The position numbers and the translations under genes are program-made. A stretch of DNA of 34,644 bases from Deltaproteobacteria bacterium (GTDB lineage Bacteria; Myxococcota_A; Polyangia; Polyangiales; Polyangiaceae): the NCBI GenBank assembly GCA_016875405.1, contig VGRJ01000041.1, forward strand, positions 1-34,644, written 5' to 3'. Shown piece by piece: positions 24,929 through 32,565 of this stretch. The stretch's first letter is position 1; every line of letters starts with the position of its first letter. The notes beneath the pieces are model-generated. The model did no database searches, was not told where the DNA came from, and saw only the letters and a list, made by a program, of their open reading frames with translations.

Positions 24929-25036
24929 GCGCCGAGCCAATCGATCACGGCCGACGTCGCGCGCAAGCACGGCGGGCACGCCGTCGTCGACGAGATGGCG
25001 ACGGGCACGCGGGTCGTCCTTGAGCTCTTGTCGTGA
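24929..25036 (+). pseudogene. Possible histidine-kinase ATPase tail relic
   Basis: On the plus strand the frame ending at 25036 reads SITADVARKHGGHAVVDEMA then TGTRVVLELLS. The pattern 'sI...i...HGG...v.s....GT...l.L' is the G2-box end of HATPase_c domains in histidine kinases. Only this last segment is present; upstream the frame is antisense to the other relic. The match is short and could be chance. Confidence 0.3.
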
Positions 25037-25044
25037 GCGCTCGG

Positions 25045-25067
25045 GCCTGCCTCGCTCACGGGCAGGC
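25045..25067. terminator. GC-rich hairpin at the end of the lipoprotein gene
   Basis: A 7-bp perfect stem, GCCTGCC / GGCAGGC, encloses a 9-base loop that holds the TGA of the minus-strand lipoprotein gene. There is no T-run on either side, so intrinsic termination is only possible, not shown. Confidence 0.3.
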
Positions 25068-25463
25068 GGAGGCGTCGGGATACGTGATGAGGACGCACTG
25101 CTCGGCGTGGAGCTTCGAGCAGTCGGTCTCCTTCGAGAAGTAGTCGACGCAGTAGTCGACCGTACCCTTGTCATACGTCAAGTTCGGCCCGGCATAGATC
25201 GATTGAAGCAGGCCGGGACAGGGCTTCGACGTCCCGACGCACTTCACCGCGAGCAGGCGGTCGAGCAGCGTCTTCGAGAGGACGTCGCAGGCGTCGGTCT
25301 CGCTCACGCATTCACCGTTCGGGCTCGGCTTCACCCGCGTATCGACAGCGCTGCCAGTGCTGCTGTTCTGGTCGAGCTGGGGGTTGTCCCCATCGTCCCC
25401 ACCACAAGCGGTGAAGAGCACGAAGCCGAGGAGCATGGCGAAGGAGGCTGACTGGCAAAGCAT
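25056..25463 (-). CDS. Small Cys-rich lipoprotein
   Basis: 135 residues. Residues 1-19 are a signal peptide (MLCQSASFAMLLGFVLFTAC) with Cys20 as the lipidation site, followed by the acidic spacer GGDDGDNP. The mature domain of about 90 residues holds ten Cys after Cys20, in a spacing that suggests several disulfides: GECVSETDAC, KCVGTSKPCPG, DYCVDYFSKETDC and EQCVLITYPDASAC. A disulfide-stabilised surface or periplasmic domain is likely. I do not recognise a named family. The ATG at 25463 is 44 bp downstream of the MutS-like stop on the same strand, so co-transcription is possible. Confidence 0.75.
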   Translation of the reverse strand: MLCQSASFAMLLGFVLFTACGGDDGDNPQLDQNSSTGSAVDTRVKPSPNGECVSETDACDVLSKTLLDRLLAVKCVGTSKPCPGLLQSIYAGPNLTYDKGTVDYCVDYFSKETDCSKLHAEQCVLITYPDASACP

Positions 25464-25507
25464 TGTGAGGAAAGTTTAGTCCAACTCCGAGTCGAGGGCC
25501 GACGGAA

Positions 25508-27363
25508 TCAGGGCGAGCCGCGGGCGTCGTCGTCGCACGGCACCACGTCGATCCCCACCTGCCGCATGAGCCGCAGCGCGTTCGAGGTCGCGACCGGCCC
25601 TGGGCGCATGCGGTAGTCGAACCCCATCGTGCCGTCGGCGACGTGCTCCTGGAAATGGACGTTGACGACCTCACCCGCCGTCTCGCCCTCGAGCGCGACG
25701 AGCCCGAGATCGTGAGACGACACCGCGCCGATCGCCCCGCGGTCGACGAGGTGCCGCACCACCGCCTTGGCGCCGAGGATGCGCTCGCGCGAGTTGGTGC
25801 CATGGAGCACCTCGTCGAGCAGGAAAAACACCGGACGGCCGGGCTCGCGCACCGCGTCGACGACCGCCTTGAGCCGGCGCACCTCGGCGAAGAAGTGCGA
25901 CGCTCCGGTGGCGAGGGAGTCGTCGATCCGCATGCTCGTCCAGACCCGAAGCTCGGACATCACGAGGTCGTCGGCGCACACCGGTGCCCCGACCTGCGCG
26001 AGCACGGCCGCGACGCCCATCGAGCGCAGCATCGTGCTCTTCCCCGACATGTTGGAGCCGGTGATCATGAGCGCGCGCACCCGGTCGAGCGAGACGTCGT
26101 TCGTGACGCGCGACCGCGGCGCGACGAGCGGATGGCCGAGACCGCGCGCGACGAACCGAGGTCCTTCGGGCTCGACCCGCGGCCAAGCGTAGTCCGGGTG
26201 CTCGGCGGCGAACGTCCCGAGGGCCGTCAGCGCCTCGAGCTCCGCGAGCGCCTCGAGCCAGCGCGCGACGTCGGCGCCGTGTCGACGCCGCCACCCCTCG
26301 AGCCGAGCGGCGGCGAACACGTCCCAGGAGAGGAACACGTTCGCGACGACCTGGATGAGCGCGTTGTGCCGGACGGCGGCGAACCCGAGGAGCACGTCGA
26401 GATCACTGAGCGCTCGCGCCGCTCCACCACCGCCGCGGAGCACCTCGGCGAGGGCGGCGAGTCGAGCGGCCTCGAACGGCTCACGCTCGGCCCGAGCGAG
26501 CACGGCAGGGTAGCCGCCGAGCGGCGAGTGTCGGGTCGCGATCGGCCCGAGCACGGCCTCGGTCCGGCCGCGGAGCACGACGCCAAGGACGACCTGCGCG
26601 AGCACCGCACCGCCGAACGGCCTCGTCGCCCAAGCGAGGCCTGCGGCTGACAGCCCGCCGAGCACCAGCGTCGCGAGTACGAGCACGAGCGCGATCACGA
26701 CCGGAATCGACTCGCCCCGCTCGCTCGCCCAGCGGAGCGGAGCCGCAGGGTCGTGCGCCGCAAGCGAGCTCCGCACGCGGCGGCCGAGGAGGGCGAGATC
26801 TTCACGAAACGCGGCGCGGCTTGCGAGCTCGCGCACCGCGGCCTGCCGCTCGGCGACGGCCGACGCCTGCGAAGGCTCGAGGAGGGGCTCGGCGAGGCGC
26901 GACCGCCGAGTGGGGTCTCGGTGGTGTCGAGCAGCTCGAAGAGCGAGCGGTCCCCGAAGAGGTCGAGGTCGTTCGCGTAGGGGTGATCGGTCGGGCGATG
27001 CTCGAGGCCGCGGTGCCACGGCTCGCTCGCCGGGGCTCGGTACGTGCCGTCGGTGCGCGCGAGCCCGCGCCGCACGAGGTCAAGGCGACGGGACTCCTCG
27101 AACTCGAGGGTGGCGACTCGCGCGTGCCGCACGACGAGCACGACGAACACCACCGCGAGCGCAAGGAAGGCGAGACCGAGCTCGGGCGTGCGACGCACGA
27201 GACCGACGAGCCCGACCCCGGCCAGGGCGAGGAACGCGAGGCCGCGCGCCCGGCCGATCGAGGCGTCGCGGCGTGCAAGCTCGGAGAGCTGACGCTCGAC
27301 CTCCACGAGCCGCGTCGCGTAGCGCTGACGCACCTCGTTCACCCGGGGCCTCTCTTCACTCAT
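25508..27363 (-). CDS. Membrane-anchored MutS-like ATPase, apparent frameshift
   Basis: Read across one frameshift near 26905 this is a 618-residue MutS-related protein. The first part (27363 down) has two transmembrane helices (GLAFLALAGVGLVGLV and LGLAFLALAVVFVVLVV) and the motif DLDLFGDRSLFELLDTTETPLGG. The second frame (ending 25508) resumes with RLAEPLLEPSQASAVAERQA, a further hydrophobic pair of helices, then the ATPase domain: Walker A TGSNMSGKSTMLRSMG, ASHFFAEVRRLK, Walker B FFLLDEVLHGTNSRER and SSHDLGLVAL. The consensus TPLGR.RLAE..LEP spans the break and is restored by one extra G. Family members lack MutS mismatch-binding domains; their role is not established. The frame break may be a sequencing error. 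Confidence 0.85.
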
Positions 27364-27411
27364 GACGCCGGTTCGTTACCACGGACGAGCGGCCGTGATT
27401 ACAATGCCGCG

Positions 27412-28911
27412 GTGTCGAAAGAGTTCGAGCCGCTCCCACCGATCGCGGTCCCCACCGGCCACCCACCAGGACGCGGCATCTACTGCAACCGAACGCTGAA
27501 CCTCCGGTCGATCAAGGTGATCGGCTACGACATGGATTACACGCTCGTGCACTACCGCGTGCGCGAGTGGGAGCGGCGCGCCTACGAGTACCTCCGCGAC
27601 GGGCTCGCGGTCCGCGGCTTCCCGGTCAACGCGCTCGAGTTCGACCACGATCTCGTGGTGCGCGGGCTCGTCGTCGACGTGCAGCGCGGAAACTTGCTCA
27701 AGGTCAACCGCTTCGGCTTCGTGAAGCAGGGTCTCCACGGCACGACGCCGATCGAGCACGAGCTGCTGCGGCGCACGTACCTCCGCACCATCATCGACCT
27801 GTCGGACCCGCGCTACGTCTTCCTGAACACGCTGTTCTCGCTGTCCGAGGGCTGCATGTACGCCCAGCTCGTCGACAAGATCGACGCGGGCGAGATCCCG
27901 TCGCTCGGTCGACCGGAGGCGCCCGGCGAAGCCCACGCCGGGTACCGCGCCCTCTACGACGCGGTGCGGAGCAGCATCGACGCCGCGCACACCGAGGGGC
28001 AGCTGAAGGCCGAGGTGGTCGCCGACCCCGAGCGCTACGTCGACCTCGACGAGGGGACGGTCCTCGCCCTGCTCGATCAGTTCCACTCGGGCAAGCGCCT
28101 GCTGCTCATCACGAACTCCGAGATCGACTACACCGCGGCGATGATGGGCTACGCGTTCGATAGGTTCCTACCGGGCAACATGACCTGGCGGGAGCTCTTC
28201 GAGCTCAGCGTCTGCGGGGCTCGAAAGCCAGGCTTCTTCGAGTCGCGCGCTCCCTTGCTCGAGGTGGTGGATCTCGAGCGCGGCCTCCTCAAGCCACAGC
28301 TCGGCCCGCTCCGCGCCCATGGCGTCTACTTCGGCGGCAACGCGAGCGCCGTCGAGCAGCACCTGGGCGTCGCGGGCGACGAGATCCTCTACCTCGGCGA
28401 CCACATGTTCGGCGACGTGCACGTCTCGAAGCAGGTGCTTCGCTGGCGCACCGGCCTCATCCTGCGCGAGCTCGAGGACGAGATCGCCGCCGTCGAGGGG
28501 ATGAACGAGACGCACCGCGCGCTCGGCGAGATGATGCGCGAGAAGGAGCGGCTCGAGGATCGCTTCTCGCAGATGCGCCTCGATCTGCAGCGGCAGCGGG
28601 CAGGCTACGCTGCCCGGAACCTCGACTCGCCCGAGAGGCTGACGGTCCGGATGGCTCGCCTTCGCTCCGAGCTCGTCGCGCTCGATGAGCGCATCGCCCC
28701 GCTCGCGGTCGCCTCGTCGCGCGCCCTCAACGATCGGTGGGGTTTGCTCATGCGCGCGGGAAACGACAAGAGCCAGCTCGCGCGGCAGATCGAGCGCTAC
28801 GCCGACATCTACACCTCGCGGGTGTCGAACTTCGTGTATGCGACCCCGTTCGCCTACCTGCGCTCGCCACGCGGCAGCCTCCCGCATGACGCGCTGACCC
28901 CAGGGGAGTGA
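27412..28911 (+). CDS. HAD-superfamily 5'-nucleotidase (cN-II-like)
   Basis: 499 residues from the GTG at 27412; the sequence upstream is antisense to the MutS-like gene. It belongs to the HAD-IG purine 5'-nucleotidase group. Near the N-terminus IYCNRTLNLRSIKVIGYDMD and YTLVHY give the catalytic DxDxT with nucleophile Asp40 and acid/base Asp42. Motif II is LLLITNSEIDYT. Motif III/IV is ILYLGDHMFGDVHVSKQVL, with the acidic metal ligands. Family-specific blocks include DLSDPRYVFLNTLFSLSEGC and the C-terminal VSNFVYATPFAYLRSPRG. It should remove the 5' phosphate from IMP/GMP-like nucleotides in the cytoplasm. It is divergent from the MutS-like gene, sharing a 48-bp promoter gap. Confidence 0.9.
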   Translation: MSKEFEPLPPIAVPTGHPPGRGIYCNRTLNLRSIKVIGYDMDYTLVHYRVREWERRAYEYLRDGLAVRGFPVNALEFDHDLVVRGLVVDVQRGNLLKVNRFGFVKQGLHGTTPIEHELLRRTYLRTIIDLSDPRYVFLNTLFSLSEGCMYAQLVDKIDAGEIPSLGRPEAPGEAHAGYRALYDAVRSSIDAAHTEGQLKAEVVADPERYVDLDEGTVLALLDQFHSGKRLLLITNSEIDYTAAMMGYAFDRFLPGNMTWRELFELSVCGARKPGFFESRAPLLEVVDLERGLLKPQLGPLRAHGVYFGGNASAVEQHLGVAGDEILYLGDHMFGDVHVSKQVLRWRTGLILRELEDEIAAVEGMNETHRALGEMMREKERLEDRFSQMRLDLQRQRAGYAARNLDSPERLTVRMARLRSELVALDERIAPLAVASSRALNDRWGLLMRAGNDKSQLARQIERYADIYTSRVSNFVYATPFAYLRSPRGSLPHDALTPGE

Positions 28912-28948
28912 GCGCACCAGCGCCGGCGCTACGACGGACGATCATCCA

Positions 28949-30049
28949 TCACGCCAAGCGCTCGTGCGGCGCGTCGACGAGCCCGAGCATCAGCGCGCGG
29001 AGGCTTCCGAGCTCGGCGACGAGGGAGCGAGGGCCAGGAAACGCCGCCCCGGTGTGGCCGAACATTCCCGAGAGCGCGACCGCGACGGGCAAGCCCGGAG
29101 GGCACGCCGCCGCGAGCTTCGGCGCCTCGACCCAGGGGATGACGTCGTCGTCGCGGCCGTGCGCGATGAGCAACGGCGCACGCAGTCGGGCGAGCGAGGG
29201 GCGCGGGTCGGCGAAGCCAAAGCGCTCCCCCGCGCGAGCGAGCGCGAGGTCGAGGCAAGCCTCCGCGCCGGGCGCGAGGCCGGCGCCCACGAAGAACAGC
29301 GCGCGCTGCGAGGGCGGGAGCGTTCGAGCGAGCTCGTCGGCGAGCGGCACACGGCGCTCCGGCGGTCGCAGCTCGGGCTTGCCCCAGGTGCGACAGGCCA
29401 TCTCATGCCACGCGGCGACGAGCGGACCACGTGGGCCTTCGACGTCGAGGTAGGGCGCGAGGTTGACGAACAGCGCCGGCGCGTTCAGCGGGTCGTGCGG
29501 CAGCGCGAGCGGCACCCCGCAGTCGTACGCGCGCCCGGTCGCAGCGAAGCGAATCGTGGCGCCGAAGTCGACGTACCCGCCGAACACGATGAGCCCGCCG
29601 ACGAGCCCGCCCTCGAGCGGTCGCGCCGCCACCTCGAGCATCGGCAAGGAGCCGAACGAGATGCTGAGCGCCGCCGGGCGGGGCAGGCCGCGAGCGCGCG
29701 TGAGGTCGGCGAGGAGCCTGAGGGCGACCGCGACGTCCTCGGCCGCGGCGGGCGCGACCTCGAGGGCGAGGTGCGTGCGGACGAACGGCGCGACGACGAG
29801 GAGGCCCGAGTCAGCAAGCACGCGGCAGAACCGGTCGAGCCGCGGATCGTCGGGGCCGCGCGGATGCAACCCCGGCACGACCAGGAGCCCGCCGGTCGCA
29901 CGCCGGCGGGCCGGCTCGAACACGTGAACGTCGAGCGCTCCGCCCGGGGCATCGAGCGCACGACGCACCCGAGAGACCTCACGCGGGCTGCCCTTCGACC
30001 AAGGGCCGAGCCAGGCGGCGAGGCCCGCCGCGCGTCGATGTCGCTCCAT
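28949..30049 (-). CDS. Alpha/beta-hydrolase family protein
   Basis: 366 residues from the ATG at 30049, chosen because the divergent transporter starts just beyond. The order of elements fits an alpha/beta hydrolase: strand GGLLVVPGLHPRGPDDPRLD with the oxyanion region, LLVVAPF, the nucleophile elbow AALSISFGSLPML with Ser131 in S-x-S-x-G, a long helical cap, APLLIAHGRDDDVIPW with a candidate catalytic Asp, and GMFGHTGAAFPG with a candidate His. There is no signal peptide, so it is cytoplasmic. The substrate cannot be told. The 3' end converges with the nucleotidase gene 37 bp away. Confidence 0.8.
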   Translation of the reverse strand: MERHRRAAGLAAWLGPWSKGSPREVSRVRRALDAPGGALDVHVFEPARRRATGGLLVVPGLHPRGPDDPRLDRFCRVLADSGLLVVAPFVRTHLALEVAPAAAEDVAVALRLLADLTRARGLPRPAALSISFGSLPMLEVAARPLEGGLVGGLIVFGGYVDFGATIRFAATGRAYDCGVPLALPHDPLNAPALFVNLAPYLDVEGPRGPLVAAWHEMACRTWGKPELRPPERRVPLADELARTLPPSQRALFFVGAGLAPGAEACLDLALARAGERFGFADPRPSLARLRAPLLIAHGRDDDVIPWVEAPKLAAACPPGLPVAVALSGMFGHTGAAFPGPRSLVAELGSLRALMLGLVDAPHERLA

Positions 30050-30083
30050 GGAATTCACAGCACTTGTAGTAAGACCATTGCGC

Positions 30084-31037
30084 ATGGAAGGCCACTCGAC
30101 CAAGCACGTCGTCACGTCGCTGTTCGTGAACCTCGCGATCACGCTCGCGAAGGGGGTCGCCGCGTTCTTCACAGGCTCGGGCGCGATGCTGGCCGAGACG
30201 ATCCACTCCGCCGCCGACTGCGGCAACCAGGGGCTGCTGCTCGTCGGCATCAAGCGCGCGAGCCGCAAGCCCGACGCGAGCCATCCGCTCGGGTACGGGC
30301 GCGCGCTCTACTTCTGGTCGTTCGTCGTCGCGCTGCTCCTGTTCACCGGCGGGGGCGTCTTCTCGATCTACGAGGGGGTGCACAAGCTGCAGCACCCCGA
30401 AATGCCGGACAACCTGCTGCTCGCAATCGGAATCCTCGTGTTCTCGCTGGTCCTCGAGGGGGGCGCCACGCTCGGCAACATCCGCGCGCTCCACGAGAAG
30501 CGCGGGACCACGCCGTTTTGGACCTACCTCCGCAAGACGACCGACAGCGACCTCGTCGTCGTCTTTGGTGAGAACGCGGCGGCGACGCTCGGCCTCGTCC
30601 TCGCACTCGTCGCGATCCTGGCAAGCCATTTTCTCCGCGATCCGAGGTACGACGCCATCGGGACGCTCGCGATCGGCGTCGTGCTGGTCGGCGTCGCGGT
30701 CTTCCTCGCCGTCGAGGTCGTGTCGCTGCTCGAGGGTGAGGCGGCCGATCCCGCGCTTGAAGCCGCGGCGCTCGAGCTCGCCGGTGCGGAGCCTGCCTTC
30801 AAGCGCGTGCTTCAGCTCTTGAGCGTCCAGCAGGGCCCAGGCGAAGTGGTGATGGCCCTCAAGGTCGAGCTCGCCTCCGACGCCACCTCGGATGAGGTGT
30901 GCCGCGCGATCAACGCCTTCGAGGGCGCGCTCCGCGCTCGGCATCCGGAGCTCAAGTGGGTCTTCGTCGAGCCTGACCGTCCCGAGACGGCGGAGCGCTC
31001 GGTCGCCGCGAAGGGTGGGGCGGTGCGCGCCGACTGA
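30084..31037 (+). CDS. Cation diffusion facilitator (zinc/metal exporter)
   Basis: 317 residues from the ATG at 30084; a second in-frame ATG at 30048 would overlap the divergent hydrolase start, so the later one is preferred. Six transmembrane helices are recognisable. MLAETIHSAADCGNQGLLLVGI carries the metal-site H41xxxD45, typical of zinc-type CDF proteins. HPLGYGRALYFWSFVVALLL is the family hallmark after TM2. The TM5 site reads DLVVVFGENAAATLGL, with Glu-Asn where many members have Glu-Asp, as in the ZnT9-like branch. The C-terminal domain (about 225-300) with VVMALKVELASDATSDEV is the cytoplasmic dimerisation domain. It exports divalent metal by proton exchange. Confidence 0.92.
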   Translation: MEGHSTKHVVTSLFVNLAITLAKGVAAFFTGSGAMLAETIHSAADCGNQGLLLVGIKRASRKPDASHPLGYGRALYFWSFVVALLLFTGGGVFSIYEGVHKLQHPEMPDNLLLAIGILVFSLVLEGGATLGNIRALHEKRGTTPFWTYLRKTTDSDLVVVFGENAAATLGLVLALVAILASHFLRDPRYDAIGTLAIGVVLVGVAVFLAVEVVSLLEGEAADPALEAAALELAGAEPAFKRVLQLLSVQQGPGEVVMALKVELASDATSDEVCRAINAFEGALRARHPELKWVFVEPDRPETAERSVAAKGGAVRAD

Positions 31038-31098
31038 GGCGTCGCTCGCGGTGGTCGGCGTGGCCCGTCCGCCCGGATCGTGGTAGTCCCCTTGCACG

Positions 31099-31347
31099 AT
31101 GAAGTTGTTCTTCGGCGCGCTCTACGGCGTCTCCGCCATCCTGTTCCTCGGCTTCATGGCCTGGATCGTGACGCGGATGATGCACCTCGAGCAAGCGAAC
31201 TACTGGGTCGGGCGCGTCATCGTGTGGGACCTTTACGCCATTGGCGTCGTCGTCTCGTATGTCGCCTTCGTGGGTGGCTTTCACTTGTGGGAGAAGCTCA
31301 CCGGACGCATGGAGCCGGACGAAGGCGACCCGCCGCGCGAGGCGTGA
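31099..31347 (+). CDS. Small two-helix membrane protein
   Basis: 82 residues. Two transmembrane helices are obvious: FFGALYGVSAILFLGFMAWI and GRVIVWDLYAIGVVVSYVAF. The C-terminus is short and acidic (RMEPDEGDPPREA). No family is recognised. It follows the CDF transporter by 61 bp on the same strand and may be co-transcribed as an accessory subunit, but there is no direct evidence. The hydrophobic pattern and codon usage support a real gene. Confidence 0.7.
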   Translation: MKLFFGALYGVSAILFLGFMAWIVTRMMHLEQANYWVGRVIVWDLYAIGVVVSYVAFVGGFHLWEKLTGRMEPDEGDPPREA

Positions 31348-31726
31348 GAGGGTCCGCGGCCCGCGCCTCCGCTCTTACGCGCGGGGGTCATTGGCCGGGG
31401 CAGGAGCGTGCTCCTTTTCCCCGAGCCGCGCGAATCGCCCCTTGAGGTGCATCGGCGGGTGTCGAGGCCGTTCGGTACCAATCGATGCTCGTCCTCTGCT
31501 GCCAGGCACGCCTCCGGTTGAATGCCGGCGCTCTCGTCTCCGTCTCGTGGAGCAGCTCTCGCAGGCATGCTCACTGGGGGACGCCGAATCCTGTCCGTTC
31601 GCGTTGAATCGGCGCCCGTCATGGCGGCGGCAGTTCACGTCACTCGGGCTTCGGCGTGGCATCAGAGACGCATCGGCATGACGACACCACGACGTTAGGC
31701 ACGCGAGTGGTTGGAAAGGACACCCG
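31348..31726. other. Intergenic region with possible gene relic
   Basis: 379 bp without a convincing gene. On the plus strand, around 31540-31620, one frame reads LVEQLSQACSLGDAESCPFA, reminiscent of the 'AC..GDa.sC' spacing of Cys-rich Sel1-like repeats. It has no start and no continuation, so it is at most a remnant. G+C content is visibly lower from about 31430 onward. Confidence 0.4.
31713..31720 (+). promoter_or_regulatory. Strong Shine-Dalgarno site
   Basis: GGAAAGGA lies 6 bases before the ATG at 31727. Most genes in this window have weak or no visible ribosome-binding site, so this one stands out and fixes the start of the lysine-rich gene. Confidence 0.6.
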
Positions 31727-32107
31727 ATGGCACGAAGCAAGAAGAGGTTGTATGCGGTCTGCATCCAAAAGAAGGACGGGGCGCTCATCACCGAGGTGAC
31801 CGAGGCGGTCACCGCAGGCGAGGCCATTGACAACATCATCCATCAGCATCACGCCGGAACCGACCCGGACTGCGAGTGGATCTTGGTACGCTCCGAGGCC
31901 GCGTCCGAGGAGTTGAAGAAGAAGCCTCGACGCGCGCAGAAGAAGAAGAAGGCGTCCGAAACCGTCTCGGACGCGCCTCTCACCGACCAGCAGAAGGAGC
32001 GAGCCCGCCACGCGGTCGCCTCCACCCTCGCGCTCGACTTCGATCCGTCGCTAAGAGACACCTCGATCCTTGACGCTTACGCGCTCGGCATCGCAGAGGG
32101 TCCATAA
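31727..32107 (+). CDS. Lysine-rich protein of unknown function
   Basis: 126 residues with a strong ribosome-binding site. It has no signal peptide or membrane helix. Residues 1-60 look like a small folded alpha/beta domain: KRLYAVCIQKKDGALITEVT, then EAVTAGEAIDNIIHQHHAGT and CEWILVRSEAASEELKK. A highly basic linker (about 64-80, with KKKPRRAQKKKK) precedes an acidic-helical tail with LTDQQKERARHAVASTLALD. The layout 'vyaV.i...dG.li.ev..av.A..A...i' resembles small DUF domains that modulate host functions, but I cannot name one. The Lys-rich composition and more A/T at third positions are unlike neighbouring genes and hint at horizontal acquisition. Confidence 0.7.
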   Translation: MARSKKRLYAVCIQKKDGALITEVTEAVTAGEAIDNIIHQHHAGTDPDCEWILVRSEAASEELKKKPRRAQKKKKASETVSDAPLTDQQKERARHAVASTLALDFDPSLRDTSILDAYALGIAEGP

Positions 32108-32565
32108 AGCCCGAGGCGTGCTTCGCGAGGCTTCATGCTGTGCTCGAAGAGCGAGGCGTGCCGAAAGGAAGGGAGTCGAGCCTGTCCGCGTCGCCTCGGG
32201 ACTTGCGCGCCGAGCCGTCCGCGTTGCGGTCCATGAGGTAGTTGGCTGCGCTCCGGAGCGTGGCAAGGTTGCCCCGAGCGGCACGCCGAGCGGCCCCGCG
32301 AAGGCGAGGAGCGTTCGCGGCCCAGGCGGACTCGAGGACCGAAGCGCAACGCACAAATGGTGCGTGAGCATCGGAGCGCAGCGGCCAACGACGGCCGCGG
32401 CGCTCACACGCCGAGCGGCCCCGCGAAGGCGAGGAGCGTTCGCGGCCTAGGCGGACTCGAGGACCGAAGCGCAACGCACAAATGGTGCGTGAGCATCGGA
32501 GCGCAGCGGCCAACGACGGCCGCGGCGCTCACACGCCGAGCGGTCAAGGGTTCAACCCTCGAGAG
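32108..32565. other. Repeat-rich intergenic region
   Basis: 458 bp holding the 125-bp tandem repeat (described separately) and about 177 bp of upstream sequence. On the minus strand at about 32136-32275 one frame reads GNLATLRSAANYLMDRNADG then SARKSRGDADRLDSLPFG, which is protein-like in composition. It has no start except within the repeat and matches nothing I recognise, so it may be a gene remnant fused to repeat DNA. A short inverted repeat (AGGG-TTCAA-CCCT) lies at 32547-32559, next to the stop of the following gene. Confidence 0.5.
32285..32534. repeat. 125-bp tandem repeat, two full units plus start of a third
   Basis: Units at 32285-32409 and 32410-32534 are nearly identical; a clear difference is c/t at the junction after ttcgcggcc. 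A third unit begins gccgagcgg at 32535 and then diverges. Each unit contains two inverted repeats: CCGCGAA...TTCGCGG around an 11-base loop, and ACGCAC-AAATG-GTGCGT. There are no variable spacers and no CRISPR character. Confidence 0.92.

Noticed and set aside
28919-28930. The 12-bp palindrome AGCGCCGGCGCT as a terminator
   Set aside because: It has no loop and no T-run; palindromes of G and C are expected often at this base composition.
28964-30571. A 535-residue plus-strand open frame
   Set aside because: It runs antisense to the alpha/beta hydrolase and then out of frame through the CDF transporter.
31375-31839. A 154-residue minus-strand open frame
   Set aside because: It overlaps the start of the lysine-rich gene, which has a strong ribosome-binding site, and its sequence is Arg/Ser/Pro-rich without structure.
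32285-32543. CRISPR array
   Set aside because: The repeats are head-to-tail with no unique spacers between them, and no cas genes are nearby.
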